Source: Methylorubrum populi (lineage in GTDB: Bacteria > Pseudomonadota > Alphaproteobacteria > Rhizobiales > Beijerinckiaceae). From it: 64,000 bases of DNA. Positions 34,755 to 42,686 of this stretch are shown piece after piece (positions within the stretch are counted from its first letter, which is position 1; every line of letters begins with the position of its first letter). The notes under the pieces are model-generated. The model was not told the origin of the DNA. It searched no databases and saw only the letters and a program-made list of their open reading frames with translations. The stretch is from assembly GCA_020741775.1 (NCBI GenBank), contig DYYG01000042.1, positions 1 through 64,000 of the forward strand, given 5' to 3'. The position numbers and the translations under genes are program-made.

Positions 34755-36374
34755 ATGACAGCGACCGATGCTCTCGACCGGGACGACCGCGCCCGCCACG
34801 ACAGCCTGGCGGCGCCGCGACCCTATCGTCGCGGCTCGTCTCGCCGCATCGAGGGCCTGCCCGAGCGGCTGCCCGACGCGGTGCGCGCCTATCTCGACGT
34901 GCTGCCGGAGGGCCGCGTCGTCGGCTTCAACCTCGCCGGGCTCGACCGCACCGGCATCCCGGTCTGGTTCGTCGCCCTATTCCTCGACGATCCGTTCTAT
35001 GTCGGCGCGATGCCCTCCGGCATCGGCTACGGCGCCACCGACGACGAGGCGCTGATCGGCGCCGTGGCCGAGATCGCCGAGAACCTGATGCCCTCCGTCG
35101 CCCTTCTGCCGCGCCGGGGCGAGAACGAGATCGCCCGTTCCTATGACGATCTCGTGCGGGTCCATGGCGCCGGCTCGGTGGCCGATCCGCTGACGCTCTG
35201 CCTGCCCGCCGGTTCGCCGGTGGGCCGTGACACGCCCCTCGACTGGACCAAAGCGATCCGCGCCCGCACCGGCGAATCCGTCTGGATGCCGCTCGACATC
35301 GCGGCCACCGATTATTTCGAGCTGCGCAAGGGCTATCAGCCCTTCACCAACCTCATCACCAACGGGCTCGGCGCCGGGCCCGACGTGGAATTCGCCCTCG
35401 GTCACGGCCTGCTGGAATTGCTGCAGCGGGACGGCAACGGCCTGCTGTTCCGCGCCCTCGACCAGGGCGTGATGCTCGACCTCGACGGCATCGGCCCCGA
35501 GAACCGCGCCATGCTCGACCGGCTGGCGGGCCTCGGCATCCGGGCGCTGCCGAAATTCGCCACCGACCAGTTCGGCCTCACCAATCTCTACGTCGTCGGC
35601 TACGACACGGATCCGGCCCGGACGCCGTGCCCGGTCGCGCTCTCGGCCTGCGGCGAGGCCTGCGATCCCGATCGCGAGCGGGCCTTGCGCAAGGCCCTGC
35701 TGGAGTTTCAGGCGGCACGGGTGCGCAAGACCTTCGGGCACGGTCCGCTGGCCCTGGCCGACACGGTGGCACCTCCCGGCTACGTCGACGCCTTCATCCA
35801 GAAGGCGTTGCCGAGCCTCGATTTGGAGGAGAGCCGCGCGCTCCAGGCCATGCTCGCCTGGATCGATCTTTCGCCGGCCGAGTTGCGCGACGTGCTGAGC
35901 GCGACCGTCTATTCCGAGCGCAGCACCAAGGCGTTCTCCGAGTTGCCGACCACGGCGGCCCCCGACGGGCATGCCCGTGGCCGCATCGCCCGCGAGCGGT
36001 TGGAAGAGGCGGGATTCGACGTGCTCTACGTCGATTGCTCGCCGCCGGGCGGCGGAGTCGGTGTCGTCAAGGCCATCGTGCCGGGGCTCGAGGTCGAGAC
36101 CATGAGCTATTACCGCATCGGCGAACGCAACACCCGCAAGCTGATCGAGCGCGACCACCCGCTGATCCGCTTCGGTACGCCGACCGAGACGCTTCTGCCC
36201 GTGCGCCTGACGCCGGAGGCCTTGGAGCGCTTCGGCGGACAGCCGCTCTTCGATGTGGCGCTGGCGGAAGAGATCGTCGGCTCGCATTATCCGCTCTACC
36301 GCGAGCCGGAATCGCACCACGCCCCGTTCCGCTATGAGCGCCAGGGCCGTCGCGCTCAGGGAAGGCCGGCATGA
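34755..36374 (+). CDS. YcaO domain protein (stand-alone, no TfuA or precursor peptide nearby)
   Basis: YcaO enzymes activate an amide or carboxylate with ATP, usually making azolines or thioamides in peptides. This 539-residue protein has the first ATP/Mg segment AVAEIAENLMPS (ExxE). The second is NGLGAGPDVEFALGHGLLELLQRDGNG, where the usual ExxER reads ELLQR. The third is LLEFQAARVRKTF, which differs from the usual ExxQxR. It lacks the C-terminal PxPxP of azoline-forming members. No TfuA, ThiF/E1-like or dehydrogenase partner and no short precursor ORF are adjacent. The sugar-gene context suggests a non-peptide substrate. The precise reaction is unknown. Confidence 0.85.
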   Translation: MTATDALDRDDRARHDSLAAPRPYRRGSSRRIEGLPERLPDAVRAYLDVLPEGRVVGFNLAGLDRTGIPVWFVALFLDDPFYVGAMPSGIGYGATDDEALIGAVAEIAENLMPSVALLPRRGENEIARSYDDLVRVHGAGSVADPLTLCLPAGSPVGRDTPLDWTKAIRARTGESVWMPLDIAATDYFELRKGYQPFTNLITNGLGAGPDVEFALGHGLLELLQRDGNGLLFRALDQGVMLDLDGIGPENRAMLDRLAGLGIRALPKFATDQFGLTNLYVVGYDTDPARTPCPVALSACGEACDPDRERALRKALLEFQAARVRKTFGHGPLALADTVAPPGYVDAFIQKALPSLDLEESRALQAMLAWIDLSPAELRDVLSATVYSERSTKAFSELPTTAAPDGHARGRIARERLEEAGFDVLYVDCSPPGGGVGVVKAIVPGLEVETMSYYRIGERNTRKLIERDHPLIRFGTPTETLLPVRLTPEALERFGGQPLFDVALAEEIVGSHYPLYREPESHHAPFRYERQGRRAQGRPA

Positions 36375-36408
36375 TCGAGTCCGCCATCCCGGCTTATCCC
36401 GCTCTCGC

Positions 36409-36514
36409 CCTCATCCTGAGGTGCGGAGCGCAGCGAAGCCTCGAAGGATCTTCCAGATCTCGCGCGAGCACTGGACCATCCTTCGAGGCCGCTGCGCGGC
36501 ACCTCAGGATGAGG
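36409..36514. repeat. Long intergenic inverted repeat, family A, copy 2
   Basis: Outer arms CCTCATCCTGAGGTGC and its complement (36499-36514) flank inner arms GAAGCCTCGAAGGAT and ATCCTTCGAGGCC. The core differs from copy 1 but the arms are nearly identical. It lies inside the cluster between ycaO and the TIM-barrel gene and could reduce read-through or mark an insertion into the operon. Confidence 0.85.
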
Positions 36515-36552
36515 AGCGGGGTTGGACGCACCGCCAACGGAGAGGTGCAACC

Positions 36553-37446
36553 GTGACCCTGCGCTTCGCCTACAACACCAACGGCACCGCCCATCACCGC
36601 ATCGAGGACGCGATCCGCCTCATCAAGGATGCCGGCTATGACGGCGTGGCGCTGACGCTCGACATCCACCATCTCGACCCCTTCGCCGATACCTGGGTGG
36701 TCGAGGCCGACCGGATCGCCAGCCTCCTCGACCGCCTCGAACTCGGCTCCGTCATCGAGACCGGCGCCCGCTTCCTGCTCGATCCGAGCGCCAAGCACGA
36801 GCCGACCCTGGTGACCGCCGATGCGTCGGGCCGGGCGCGGCGTGTCGGCTTCCTCAAGCGGTCCATCGAGATCGGGAAGATCCTTCAGGCGGAAGCCGTC
36901 TCGTTCTGGGCCGGCGTGCCGAAGCCCGGAGTGGACCGGAACGAGGCCCGCGGCTGGCTGGTCGAGGGCCTGCGCGAAGTCGCCGATTTCGCGGCGGAGA
37001 AGGGCGTGGTGGCGGCGCTCGAGCCCGAGCCCAGCATGTTGATCGAGACCCTCGACGATTTTGCGGGCCTCGATCTGCCGGGCCTGTCGCTGGCCCTGGA
37101 TACCGGCCATTGCCTGGTGACGCAGGAACGCGACCCGGCGCAGGCCGTGCACGAATTCGCCGCCCGCCTCGGCACCGTCGCCATCGAGGATATGAAGCGG
37201 GGCGAGCACATCCACCTGCCCTTCGGCGAGGGCGACATGGACGTGCCCGCCGTGCTCGACGCCCTCGATGCGGTGAACTTCGAAAAACTCGTCTGCGTGG
37301 AGCTGTCGCGCGATTCGCACCGCGCCGACGTGATGGTGGGCCAAGCCCTCAACTACGTGCGCACCTGCCGCCGTCCCGGTCCCGGCCTTCCGGCGCCGGA
37401 TACCGCGCCGCGCGAGACCGCCGTTCCGGGGCTGCCGACACCATGA
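36553..37446 (+). CDS. Xylose isomerase-like TIM barrel protein (sugar phosphate isomerase/epimerase)
   Basis: A 297-residue AP_endonuc_2/IolE-like TIM barrel. GTG 36553 begins VTLRFAYNTNGTAHHRIEDA. Divalent-metal ligands fit ALEPEPSMLIE (Glu), LALDTGHCLV (Asp/His), IEDMKRGEHIHLPFGEGDMD (Asp/His) and CVELSRDSHRAD (Glu). The family includes inosose dehydratase IolE and inosose isomerase IolI, a good fit to an inositol-derived keto sugar. It overlaps the glycosyltransferase gene by ATGA. The track ORF extends upstream through the repeat and is not real there. Confidence 0.82.
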   Translation: MTLRFAYNTNGTAHHRIEDAIRLIKDAGYDGVALTLDIHHLDPFADTWVVEADRIASLLDRLELGSVIETGARFLLDPSAKHEPTLVTADASGRARRVGFLKRSIEIGKILQAEAVSFWAGVPKPGVDRNEARGWLVEGLREVADFAAEKGVVAALEPEPSMLIETLDDFAGLDLPGLSLALDTGHCLVTQERDPAQAVHEFAARLGTVAIEDMKRGEHIHLPFGEGDMDVPAVLDALDAVNFEKLVCVELSRDSHRADVMVGQALNYVRTCRRPGPGLPAPDTAPRETAVPGLPTP

Positions 37447-38672
37447 GAATCTGCTTCGTCAGTCGTCGCTACTTTCCGGCGATCTCCGGCATGAGCGTCT
37501 ACGCCCAGAACCTATTGCGGGAGGTGGCGGGCGCCGGCCACGACGTCACGATGATCTCGCAATATCGGGGGGATGCGTTCGGAACGCGGGTCTATGGCGG
37601 AGGGCCGCCGCCGTCGGTGCCGAGCGTGCGGGTGATCGGCCTCGAACAACGCGGCGAGCAGGAAGGCGGCGATTTCGAGCGCGACATCGACGAGATCGTC
37701 GAGACGATCTGCGCCGAGCACGGGAAGAAGCCCTTCGACGTGCTGCACGCGCAATATGGCTATCCGACAGGCTGGGCGGTGCTGCTGGCCGGCAAGCGAC
37801 TTGGCGTGCCGACCGTGGTCTCGATTCAGGGCGGTGACGGCCATTGGGTCGGCTCGTGCTGCGAGACCCACCGCGTCGCCATGGTCGAGGTGCTGGCCCA
37901 TGCCAACGCCCTGCTGATCGGCGGCCAATCCTTCGTCGGCGAGGTCTGCGACCGGCTCGGCTCGGATCCGGCCCGCTTCACCATCGTCCCTGGTGCGGTC
38001 GACACCGCGCGCTTCACGCCCGGCGGGCGGGAGCTGGAGGACGAGGAGCCGGTGCGGCTGCTCTATCACGGCCGGGTCGACCGCCGGAAAGGCGTGCTCG
38101 ACTTCCTCGACGCGCTGGAGCGCCTGTGGGAGGCCGGCGTGCCGTTCGACGCGGTGATCTCCGGCATCGGGCCGGATGTCGAGGCTGCCCGCGCCAGGGC
38201 CGACGAGATCGGTTTCACCTCGGCGCAGGTCCGCTTCACCGGCTATGCCGATTACGACACCGTGCCGGATCTCTACCGCGAGGCGGACGTGTTCGTCTCC
38301 CCGACCTACGCGGAGGGCTTTTCCAACACGATCCTGGAGGCGATGGCCTCGGGGCTGGCGGTCGTCTCGACCCATTCCGTTGGCGTGTCGGATTGCCTGC
38401 GTGACGGCGAGAACGGCCTGCTGGTCAATCCCGGTGACGTCCGAGCCCTGACCGGCGCCTTGCGCCGGGTGGTGGAGGATGAGGATCTGCGCACCCGACT
38501 CGCCGAGAGCGGACTCGAGGAGTGCCGCAGAGTCTATTCGTGGACGGCCGTCGGGCGGCAGATCATGGAAGTCTATGCTCAGGTCGCCGGGGAGCGGCCG
38601 CACACGGATTTCGCCGAGACGCTGCCCGCCGATCCGACCTGCCGCTTCCGCAAGGAGCCGCACCTGCTGTGA
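37443..38672 (+). CDS. GT4 family glycosyltransferase
   Basis: A 409-residue retaining GT-B enzyme. N-terminal acceptor domain: RRYFPAISGMSVYAQNLLRE. C-terminal donor domain: LLYHGRVDRRKGVLDFLDAL and the ExFGxxxxE-type loop TYAEGFSNTILEAMASGL. MshA of mycothiol synthesis and BshA of bacillithiol synthesis are GT4 enzymes followed by a PIG-L deacetylase, as here, and MshA uses inositol 3-phosphate as acceptor. That parallel supports an inositol-glycoside product but does not prove it. The start overlaps the upstream stop (ATGA) and the end overlaps the deacetylase start (GTGA). Confidence 0.88.
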   Translation: MRICFVSRRYFPAISGMSVYAQNLLREVAGAGHDVTMISQYRGDAFGTRVYGGGPPPSVPSVRVIGLEQRGEQEGGDFERDIDEIVETICAEHGKKPFDVLHAQYGYPTGWAVLLAGKRLGVPTVVSIQGGDGHWVGSCCETHRVAMVEVLAHANALLIGGQSFVGEVCDRLGSDPARFTIVPGAVDTARFTPGGRELEDEEPVRLLYHGRVDRRKGVLDFLDALERLWEAGVPFDAVISGIGPDVEAARARADEIGFTSAQVRFTGYADYDTVPDLYREADVFVSPTYAEGFSNTILEAMASGLAVVSTHSVGVSDCLRDGENGLLVNPGDVRALTGALRRVVEDEDLRTRLAESGLEECRRVYSWTAVGRQIMEVYAQVAGERPHTDFAETLPADPTCRFRKEPHLL

Positions 38673-39430
38673 CGCGAACCGCGCTCGCCCTCTCGCCGCA
38701 TCTCGACGATGCCGCCTTCTCGGCCGGCGGCACACTGGCCCGGCTCGCCGCGCGCGGGTGGCAGGTCGTGATGGCGACGATCTTCACTGCCTCGGTCGCC
38801 CATCCGCAAGGCTTCGCCCTGGCCTGTCAGCTCGACAAGGGTCTGGCTCCCGAGATTGACTACATGGCTCTGCGCCGTGAGGAGGATCGGGCCGCCGCCC
38901 GGGCGCTGGGCATCGACGAGCCGGTCCACCTGCCGTTCCGCGAGGCGCCGCACCGGGGTTACGGCTCCGCCCCCGAACTCTTCGGCGAGCTCAGTCCCGA
39001 CGACAGGATCGGGCCGAACCTCGCCGACGCGTTCGAGCGGCTAATCCGCGATACCAACCCCGATTTGATCCTCGCGCCGCAGGGTGTCGGTGGCCATGTC
39101 GATCACCTGCAGGTGGTACGGGCCCTGCGCGGCGCTCAGCCGCCGCTGCCGGTTCTGTGGTGGCGGGACTTTCCCTACACCGTGCGCACCGCCGAACCGA
39201 AAGAGCCGCTCAGGGCCCACTTCGCGCATCTCCCGGAGCAGATCGTCCATCTCGATTCGGAGGCCGAGCGGCGAAAGGAGGAGGCCTGCGCCGCCTACGC
39301 CTCGCAGATTGGCTTTCAGTTCGGTGGTCTCGAAGGATTGCGCGACCGCCTGCGGGCGGAGGATCGGGTCGAGCGGTTCCATCTGCTGGGAAACCTCCCG
39401 ACCGATCTGCGCGATGCCGGATTCGCCTGA
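38669..39430 (+). CDS. PIG-L family deacetylase
   Basis: GTG 38669 gives 253 residues. The zinc site is seen as LALSPHLDDAAFSAGG near the N-terminus (His-x-Asp-Asp) and VGGHVDHLQVVRAL (His-x-x-His-type second motif). PIG-L/LmbE enzymes hydrolyse N-acetylglucosaminyl groups, as MshB does for GlcNAc-Ins and BshB for GlcNAc-malate. It is coupled to the GT4 gene by GTGA overlap, suggesting it acts directly on that glycoside. It ends 17 bases inside the UDG-like gene. Confidence 0.87.
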   Translation: MTRTALALSPHLDDAAFSAGGTLARLAARGWQVVMATIFTASVAHPQGFALACQLDKGLAPEIDYMALRREEDRAAARALGIDEPVHLPFREAPHRGYGSAPELFGELSPDDRIGPNLADAFERLIRDTNPDLILAPQGVGGHVDHLQVVRALRGAQPPLPVLWWRDFPYTVRTAEPKEPLRAHFAHLPEQIVHLDSEAERRKEEACAAYASQIGFQFGGLEGLRDRLRAEDRVERFHLLGNLPTDLRDAGFA

Positions 39431-40040
39431 GGCGCCCAAGAGCCTGCGCGATCCCGCCGTCCTCGCGGCGCGCCGGGCGATGGCCGATGCGCCCCATATC
39501 CGGCCGCTGCGCGCCCTGGCCCGCCGCATCGCCGAGGAGCGCAAGGCCGAGGTGCCGGATCCCGATCCCCTCGATGGGGGCGTCGATGCCAGGCTGCTGC
39601 TGCTCCTGGAAACGCCGGGTCCCTCCATCGGCCGGACGGGCTTCGTTTCCCGCGACAACGCCACCGGCACCGCCGCCAACCTGTTCCGCTTCCTGAGGGA
39701 AGCCGGCATTGCCCGGCGCGACACGTTGATCTGGAACGCCGTCCCCTGGGTCATCCATGCTCCCGGCGCCCTCAACCGCGCCCCGCGCCGCTCGGAGGCG
39801 GCGGCCGCCGCCCCCTATTTCGCGCCGTTGCTGGCTCTTCTGCCGAGACTTGCCGTGGTCGTTCCGGCCGGGCGGTTCGCGCAAGACGCCGCAGCGCCGC
39901 TCAAGCAGGCGCGGCCGGACCTGCCGGTGGTGCCGATCCCGCATCCGAGCCCGACCTATGTCTGCACCTCGCCCAGCGTGCGGGAGCGGATCCTGGCCGG
40001 GCTGTCGCAAGCGGCGGCCCAGCTCGGGCCCGTGCCCTGA
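39414..40040 (+). CDS. Uracil-DNA glycosylase superfamily protein
   Basis: A 208-residue protein of the UDG fold. Motif 1 region: LLLETPGPSIGRTGFVSRDN. Middle: TLIWNAVPWVIHAPGA. Motif 2: PIPHPSPTYVCT (HPSP). These match family 4/5-like or SMUG-like UDG-fold proteins more than classical Ung. ATG 39414 lies inside the PIG-L gene (17-base overlap), so it is translated with the cluster although DNA repair has no obvious link to it. Track ORF 39084-40040 includes upstream out-of-gene sequence. Confidence 0.78.
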   Translation: MPDSPEAPKSLRDPAVLAARRAMADAPHIRPLRALARRIAEERKAEVPDPDPLDGGVDARLLLLLETPGPSIGRTGFVSRDNATGTAANLFRFLREAGIARRDTLIWNAVPWVIHAPGALNRAPRRSEAAAAAPYFAPLLALLPRLAVVVPAGRFAQDAAAPLKQARPDLPVVPIPHPSPTYVCTSPSVRERILAGLSQAAAQLGPVP

Positions 40041-40215
40041 AAATCGGGCTATCGTGGCGGCATTCGTGGTGCAGGGCTGGGTTGCGGCGGCGTCCGTCGC
40101 TGGCCTTTGGCGGGCGAAGCGCCTAAATGGCCGCAAGGCGGGTCGTCATCGACACCGCTTCGGGCGCCCACGGCGCAAGGCGCGGGCGACCAGCAGAGGC
40201 GGACGCCGTTCTCAC

Positions 40216-41271
40216 ATGAATTTTGCCGGGAAGCACAGGACGGTCGCCAAGACCGAGCCGGCCGAGGCGAGCCGCGAGGCTGACGCCGCATCGAAAGCCG
40301 GGTCGAAGCGCGGGCATTTCGCCTGGATCGGCACCATCGCGAGCCTCGTCCTCATCGTCGCCTCCCTCGGCGTGCTGTGGAAGCTCTCCGAAGAGATCAC
40401 CTGGGCCGAGCTGCACCGGGCCTTCACCGCCGTCACCGGAGCCCAGCTCTTCGAGGCCTTCGCCGCCGTCGGCGTCAGCTACCTGTTCCTGACCTGCTAC
40501 GACGCGCTGGCCCTGCGCCAGCTCAGGCTGAAGGTGCCCTACAGCATCACCGCGCTGGCCTCCTTCACGAGCTACGCGGTCAGCTTCACCCTCGGCTTTC
40601 CCCTCATCACCGCAGCAACGATCCGCTACTGGATCTACTCGAAGCGCGGGCTCTCGGCGGCCAAGATCGCCGCGCTCACGGTGATTGCCGGCTTCACCTT
40701 CTGGCTCGGCATGGGTGTGGTGCTGGGTTTCAGCCTCATCATCGAGGCGGGACAGCTCGCGAGCCTCACCTTCAAGAGCATCGGCGTCAACACCAGCGTG
40801 CGCCTCAATCAGGTGCTCGGCTTCGGCACCCTCGGCCTGGTGCTCGGCTATCTCGCCTGGGTCTCGGTGAAGCGGCGCTACATCAAGGTGCGGCATTGGC
40901 AGCTCGAATTGCCGGGCGCGACCGTCTCCTTCAGCCAGATGGTGGTCGGCATCGGCGATGTCTGTGCCGCCGCGGGCGTGCTCTACCTGCTGATGCCCGA
41001 AGGCCTGAATCTCGGCTTCACCACCTTCCTGGCGATCTACGTGCTTGCCGCCATGCTCGGCATCGCTTCCAACGCGCCGGGCGGCATCGGTGTGTTCGAG
41101 GCGACGGTGCTGCTCGCCCTGTCCTACCTGCCCCGCGAGGCGGTATTAGGCTCGCTGCTGCTGTTTCGCGTCTGCTACTACCTCGTTCCCTTCGTTCTCG
41201 CCCTGTTGATGCTCGGCCTCTACGAAGGAGTCTTGCGCCTGCGCCGCCGCCGGGCCGCCAACGACCCGTGA
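40216..41271 (+). CDS. UPF0104 / lysylphosphatidylglycerol synthase transmembrane-region protein
   Basis: A 351-residue membrane protein with about eight helices. The core matches the flippase-like LPG_synthase_TM domain: YDALALRQLRLKVPY, FPLITAATIRYWIYSKRG, and SNAPGGIGVFEATVL. The catalytic aminoacyl-transfer domain of MprF is absent. The first ~35 residues are a charged cytoplasmic tail. Such proteins are suspected lipid translocators. After a glycoside cluster it could move or export a glycolipid product, but it may equally be an independent gene, since 175 bases separate it from the UDG gene. ATG 40216 is the only sensible start. Confidence 0.85.
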   Translation: MNFAGKHRTVAKTEPAEASREADAASKAGSKRGHFAWIGTIASLVLIVASLGVLWKLSEEITWAELHRAFTAVTGAQLFEAFAAVGVSYLFLTCYDALALRQLRLKVPYSITALASFTSYAVSFTLGFPLITAATIRYWIYSKRGLSAAKIAALTVIAGFTFWLGMGVVLGFSLIIEAGQLASLTFKSIGVNTSVRLNQVLGFGTLGLVLGYLAWVSVKRRYIKVRHWQLELPGATVSFSQMVVGIGDVCAAAGVLYLLMPEGLNLGFTTFLAIYVLAAMLGIASNAPGGIGVFEATVLLALSYLPREAVLGSLLLFRVCYYLVPFVLALLMLGLYEGVLRLRRRRAANDP

Positions 41272-41292
41272 TCCGGCCGGACTGCTAGCGCC

Positions 41293-42585
41293 ATGCTCAC
41301 GCACACGACCCGTCCGGCATGGCTCGGCGCGACGATCGCGGTCGCCGTCATCGTCTTCGCCGAGGCGATCGGCGGGACCGTCGATGTCGCTCTGATGCTC
41401 TCCGCCGCCCTCGCCCTCCTCGTCGGCGCGCTTCTCGGACGCAGCGGGCAGGCGTCACATCTGCCTCTCACGGAAACCGGCGCGCCGCGGCGCCATGCCA
41501 TCGCCGAGGCTCTGCTCGCCCACATTCCCGATCCCGTCATCCTGGTGGATCGTCGGGTCGTGGTGATCGAGGCCAACCCCGCCGCCCGGCGTCTTCTGCC
41601 GGGCCTGAAGCTGCGCCACCCGCTCTCCTTCTCTCTTCGCTCACCGGATGTTCTCGACGGCATCGAGGAGGTGTTGCGCACCGGAAATGCGGTGAGGACC
41701 GAATACGCCACCCGCGTGCCGACCGAGCGCGCCTTCGAGGTGCAGATCGGCGCCCTTCCGATCCCCGAGATTCCCGGCAGCGGCGAAGCCAACGTCGTGC
41801 TGTTCCTGCGCGACCTCACGGCGGCCCGCCGCTTGGAGACGATGCGGGTCGATTTCGTCGCCAATGCCAGCCACGAATTGCGCACCCCCCTCTCGGCGCT
41901 GCTCGGCTTCATCGAGACGCTTCAGGGCCCCGCGCGGGACGATGTCCGCGCCCGCGAGAAGTTTCTGGGCATCATGCGCAGTCAGGCCCAGCGCATGACG
42001 CGGCTAATCGACGATCTGCTCTCGCTCTCGCGGATCGAGCTGCACGAGCATGTCGTACCGACCAGAACCGTCGATCTCGGCCGCATCGCCCGGCAGATGG
42101 TCGATATGCACGCGCCGCTCGCCCGCGAGCGCGGCGTGGAGCTGAAGGTCGAACGGCCCGAGATCCCGCTCCCCGTGCTCGGCGACCGGGACGAATTGCT
42201 GCGCGTGATCGAGAACCTCGTCGAGAACGCCGTAAAATACGGTGGAAGTGGAGGCGTGGTCACCGTCTCGCTCCACCGCGTCGAAGGTCCCAGCGGCCGC
42301 CCCGGCCGGATCGAGTTATGGGTGCGCGACGAGGGGCCCGGCATCGCGCCGGAGCATATTCCGCGGCTGACCGAGCGCTTCTACCGGGTCGATACGGCCT
42401 CGAGCCGCCAGCAGGGCGGCACCGGGCTCGGCCTCGCCATCGTCAAGCACACGCTCAATCGGCACCGGGGCAGGCTCACCATCGAGAGCGAGCCGGACCG
42501 TGGCACCACGGTCAGGGTCAGCCTGCCGGAGCATCGGCCGAATCGCGATGCCGGGCTTGGGGACAGTCCTTCCGAAGAGGGATAG
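41293..42585 (+). CDS. PhoR-like sensor histidine kinase
   Basis: A 430-residue kinase. Two N-terminal hydrophobic segments (residues about 10-45), a PAS domain (IPDPVILVDRRVVVIEANPAA), HisKA with the phospho-His box FVANASHELRTPLSALLGF, and a HATPase domain with VIENLVENAVKYG (N box), DEGPGIAPEH (G1) and GGTGLGLAIVKHTLNRH (G2). The arrangement matches PhoR of phosphate control. No response regulator is adjacent in this window, so the pairing is inferred. It starts 21 bases after the UPF0104 gene. Confidence 0.85.
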   Translation: MLTHTTRPAWLGATIAVAVIVFAEAIGGTVDVALMLSAALALLVGALLGRSGQASHLPLTETGAPRRHAIAEALLAHIPDPVILVDRRVVVIEANPAARRLLPGLKLRHPLSFSLRSPDVLDGIEEVLRTGNAVRTEYATRVPTERAFEVQIGALPIPEIPGSGEANVVLFLRDLTAARRLETMRVDFVANASHELRTPLSALLGFIETLQGPARDDVRAREKFLGIMRSQAQRMTRLIDDLLSLSRIELHEHVVPTRTVDLGRIARQMVDMHAPLARERGVELKVERPEIPLPVLGDRDELLRVIENLVENAVKYGGSGGVVTVSLHRVEGPSGRPGRIELWVRDEGPGIAPEHIPRLTERFYRVDTASSRQQGGTGLGLAIVKHTLNRHRGRLTIESEPDRGTTVRVSLPEHRPNRDAGLGDSPSEEG

Positions 42586-42686
42586 TTCTTCTCCGCGCCG
42601 CCGTGCGAGAGGAACGGTCGTCTGCCGCTGTCGTTGCCGGGGAGTGAGCCATCTCCGGCCTCTTCGAGCATCAGCGAGCATCGCCC

